Shown: positions 63,096-64,000 of the stretch, piece by piece
How positions within the stretch are numbered: the stretch's first letter is position 1
Layout of the letters: each line of letters opens with the position of its first letter
Source of the DNA: Aquisphaera giovannonii
Lineage (GTDB): Bacteria > Planctomycetota > Planctomycetia > Isosphaerales > Isosphaeraceae
Direction: 5' to 3'
DNA: 64,000 nt
Assembly: GCF_008087625.1 (NCBI RefSeq)
Contig: NZ_CP042997.1
Coordinates: 7,378,001-7,442,000, forward strand
Made by a program: the position numbers and the translations under genes
Notes under the pieces: model-generated
Told to the model about the DNA's origin: nothing
What the model saw: the letters and a program-made list of their open reading frames with translations, nothing else
The model's database searches: none

Positions 63096-64000
63096 TCAGA
63101 GGATATAGCGGCTGAGGTCCTCATCCTTCGCCAGCTCCTCGAGCCGGCCGCGGACGAGGTCCGCATCCACGACGACCCGCTTCTCCTCGCGGTCGGGGGC
63201 GTCGAAGCTGATCTCCTCCAGGATCCGCTCCAGGATCGTGTGGAGGCGGCGGGCGCCGATGTTCTGCGTCGTGCGGTTGACCTGGTAGGCCAGGTCGGCC
63301 ATCACTTCGATCGCCTCCTCGGTGAACTCGAGGGTGAGCCCTTCCGCCCCGAGCAGGGCCTCATACTGGCGGAGGAGCGACGCCCTGGGCTCCCGGAGGA
63401 TCCGGGCGAAGTCGTCCCGGGTCAGGTCGTGCATCTCGACGCGGATCGGGAATCGCCCCTGCAGCTCGGGCATCAGGTCGGAGGGCTTCGACCGGTGGAA
63501 CGCCCCGGCCGCGACGAACAGGACGTGATCGGTCTTCACGGGCCCGTACTTGGTATTGACCGAGGTCCCCTCGACGATCGGCAGCAGGTCCCGCTGCACT
63601 CCCTGGCGGGAGACGTCCGGACCTCGGCTGGCGCCCTCGTCGCCGGCGATCTTGTCGAGCTCGTCGATGAATACGATGCCGGATTCCTGGGCCAGAGCGA
63701 CGGCCGCCTGGTTGATCTTCTCCGCGTCGATGAGCTGGTCCACCTCCTGCTGGAGGAGGATCGGCCGGGCCTCGCGGACGGTCAGACGCCGGGACTGGGA
63801 CGACTTGGGCATGATCTTCTCGAACATGCCCTGGAGGTCCATCTCCATCTGCTCCATGTTCCCGGCGCCCAGGATCGAGATGGGGGCGACGTTCTTGGCG
63901 GGCAGGGTGACCTCGACCTCCCGGTCCTCCAACTCTCCGGCCTCCAGCCGCTGCCTCAGCTTGTCGCGCGACCGCTGGAACCGGTCCCCCGCCTCGCCCG
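63096..64000 (-). CDS. hslU: ATP-dependent protease ATPase subunit HslU (5' end cut by window)
   Basis: The reading frame is open to the right edge, so the N-terminal part with Walker A is outside the window; TTG 63932 is an internal codon. About 300 codons remain. They show the I-domain, Walker B GIVFIDELDKIA (about 87 codons before 63660), the DVSRQGVQRDLLPIVEGTSVNTKYGPVKTDHVLFVAAGAFHRSKPSDLMPELQGRFPIRVEM block, the sensor-2 NIGARRLHTILERILEEISF helix, and the C-terminal LSRYIL, whose tail docks into HslV. HslUV is a bacterial proteasome-like protease. hslV is expected just beyond the right edge. Confidence 0.95.
   Translation of the reverse strand, partial: GEAGDRFQRSRDKLRQRLEAGELEDREVEVTLPAKNVAPISILGAGNMEQMEMDLQGMFEKIMPKSSQSRRLTVREARPILLQQEVDQLIDAEKINQAAVALAQESGIVFIDELDKIAGDEGASRGPDVSRQGVQRDLLPIVEGTSVNTKYGPVKTDHVLFVAAGAFHRSKPSDLMPELQGRFPIRVEMHDLTRDDFARILREPRASLLRQYEALLGAEGLTLEFTEEAIEVMADLAYQVNRTTQNIGARRLHTILERILEEISFDAPDREEKRVVVDADLVRGRLEELAKDEDLSRYIL

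Noticed and set aside
1-64000. tRNA, rRNA, CRISPR array, insertion sequence or prophage
   Set aside because: Gene-free stretches are short and I saw no tRNA T-loop pattern, regular repeat-spacer array, transposase, integrase or phage structural gene. The absence is by eye only; a tRNAscan and IS search would confirm it.

Overview
The window is one continuous, very GC-rich stretch of a planctomycete chromosome, most likely family Isosphaeraceae. Evidence for this is the set of lineage-typical families: a DUF1549/DUF1553 cytochrome-like surface protein paired with a Tat-exported DUF1501 protein, three DUF1559 pseudopilins, an LEPR-XLL-like exported protein, right-handed beta-helix proteins, and giant secreted HEAT-repeat proteins. 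I saw no tRNA, rRNA, insertion sequence, integrase or CRISPR array. The left edge cuts purL and the right edge cuts hslU.

Layout. 1-6.4 kb is housekeeping: purL (partial), a NYN-domain putative nuclease and purQ on the plus strand; then, on the minus strand, a membrane-anchored alpha/beta hydrolase and an ispE-spoVG pair. 6.8-11.1 kb holds two convergent exported beta-helix proteins of the carbohydrate-lyase/hydrolase type, separated by a strong hairpin. 11.5-19.4 kb is a minus-strand operon of nine genes. It has three GspF-like membrane proteins, then three small pseudopilin-like proteins joined by ATGA overlaps, then three DUF1559 pseudopilins. No secretion ATPase or secretin gene accompanies it here.

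19.7-34.0 kb is a plus-strand run: DUF1549/DUF1553 protein, DUF1501 protein, and three consecutive secreted HEAT-repeat proteins of about 1,150-1,180 residues. The three are collinear along their whole length, including non-HEAT inserts. A short ORF resembling the start of an ECF sigma factor follows. 34.8-37.6 kb carries an exported intradiol dioxygenase-like protein, an EF-hand Gly/Pro-rich protein and the LEPR-XLL-like protein.

37.6-45.3 kb is mostly minus strand: a ribose-type sugar-binding lipoprotein, an exported cupin, a DHA2 drug exporter, a large exported PHP-like protein, and an RsmB-family protein that lacks both catalytic cysteines. 45.6-49.3 kb holds a decayed heme oxygenase (bphO) remnant directly before an apparently intact bacteriophytochrome with GGDEF and EAL domains. 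49.3-56.2 kb contains a YgiQ-type radical SAM protein, a GT2 glycosyltransferase, DUF971, DUF72, dapF and a site-2 protease. 56.5-64 kb contains Lon, the ATPase and permease of a ribose-type ABC transporter (probable partners of the binding protein 20 kb away), an APC permease and hslU.

The strongest leads are the triplicated HEAT proteins with shared inserts, the RsmB-like pseudoenzyme coupled to the PHP-like protein, the decayed bphO beside a phytochrome that keeps its chromophore cysteine, and the three-GspF pseudopilin operon.
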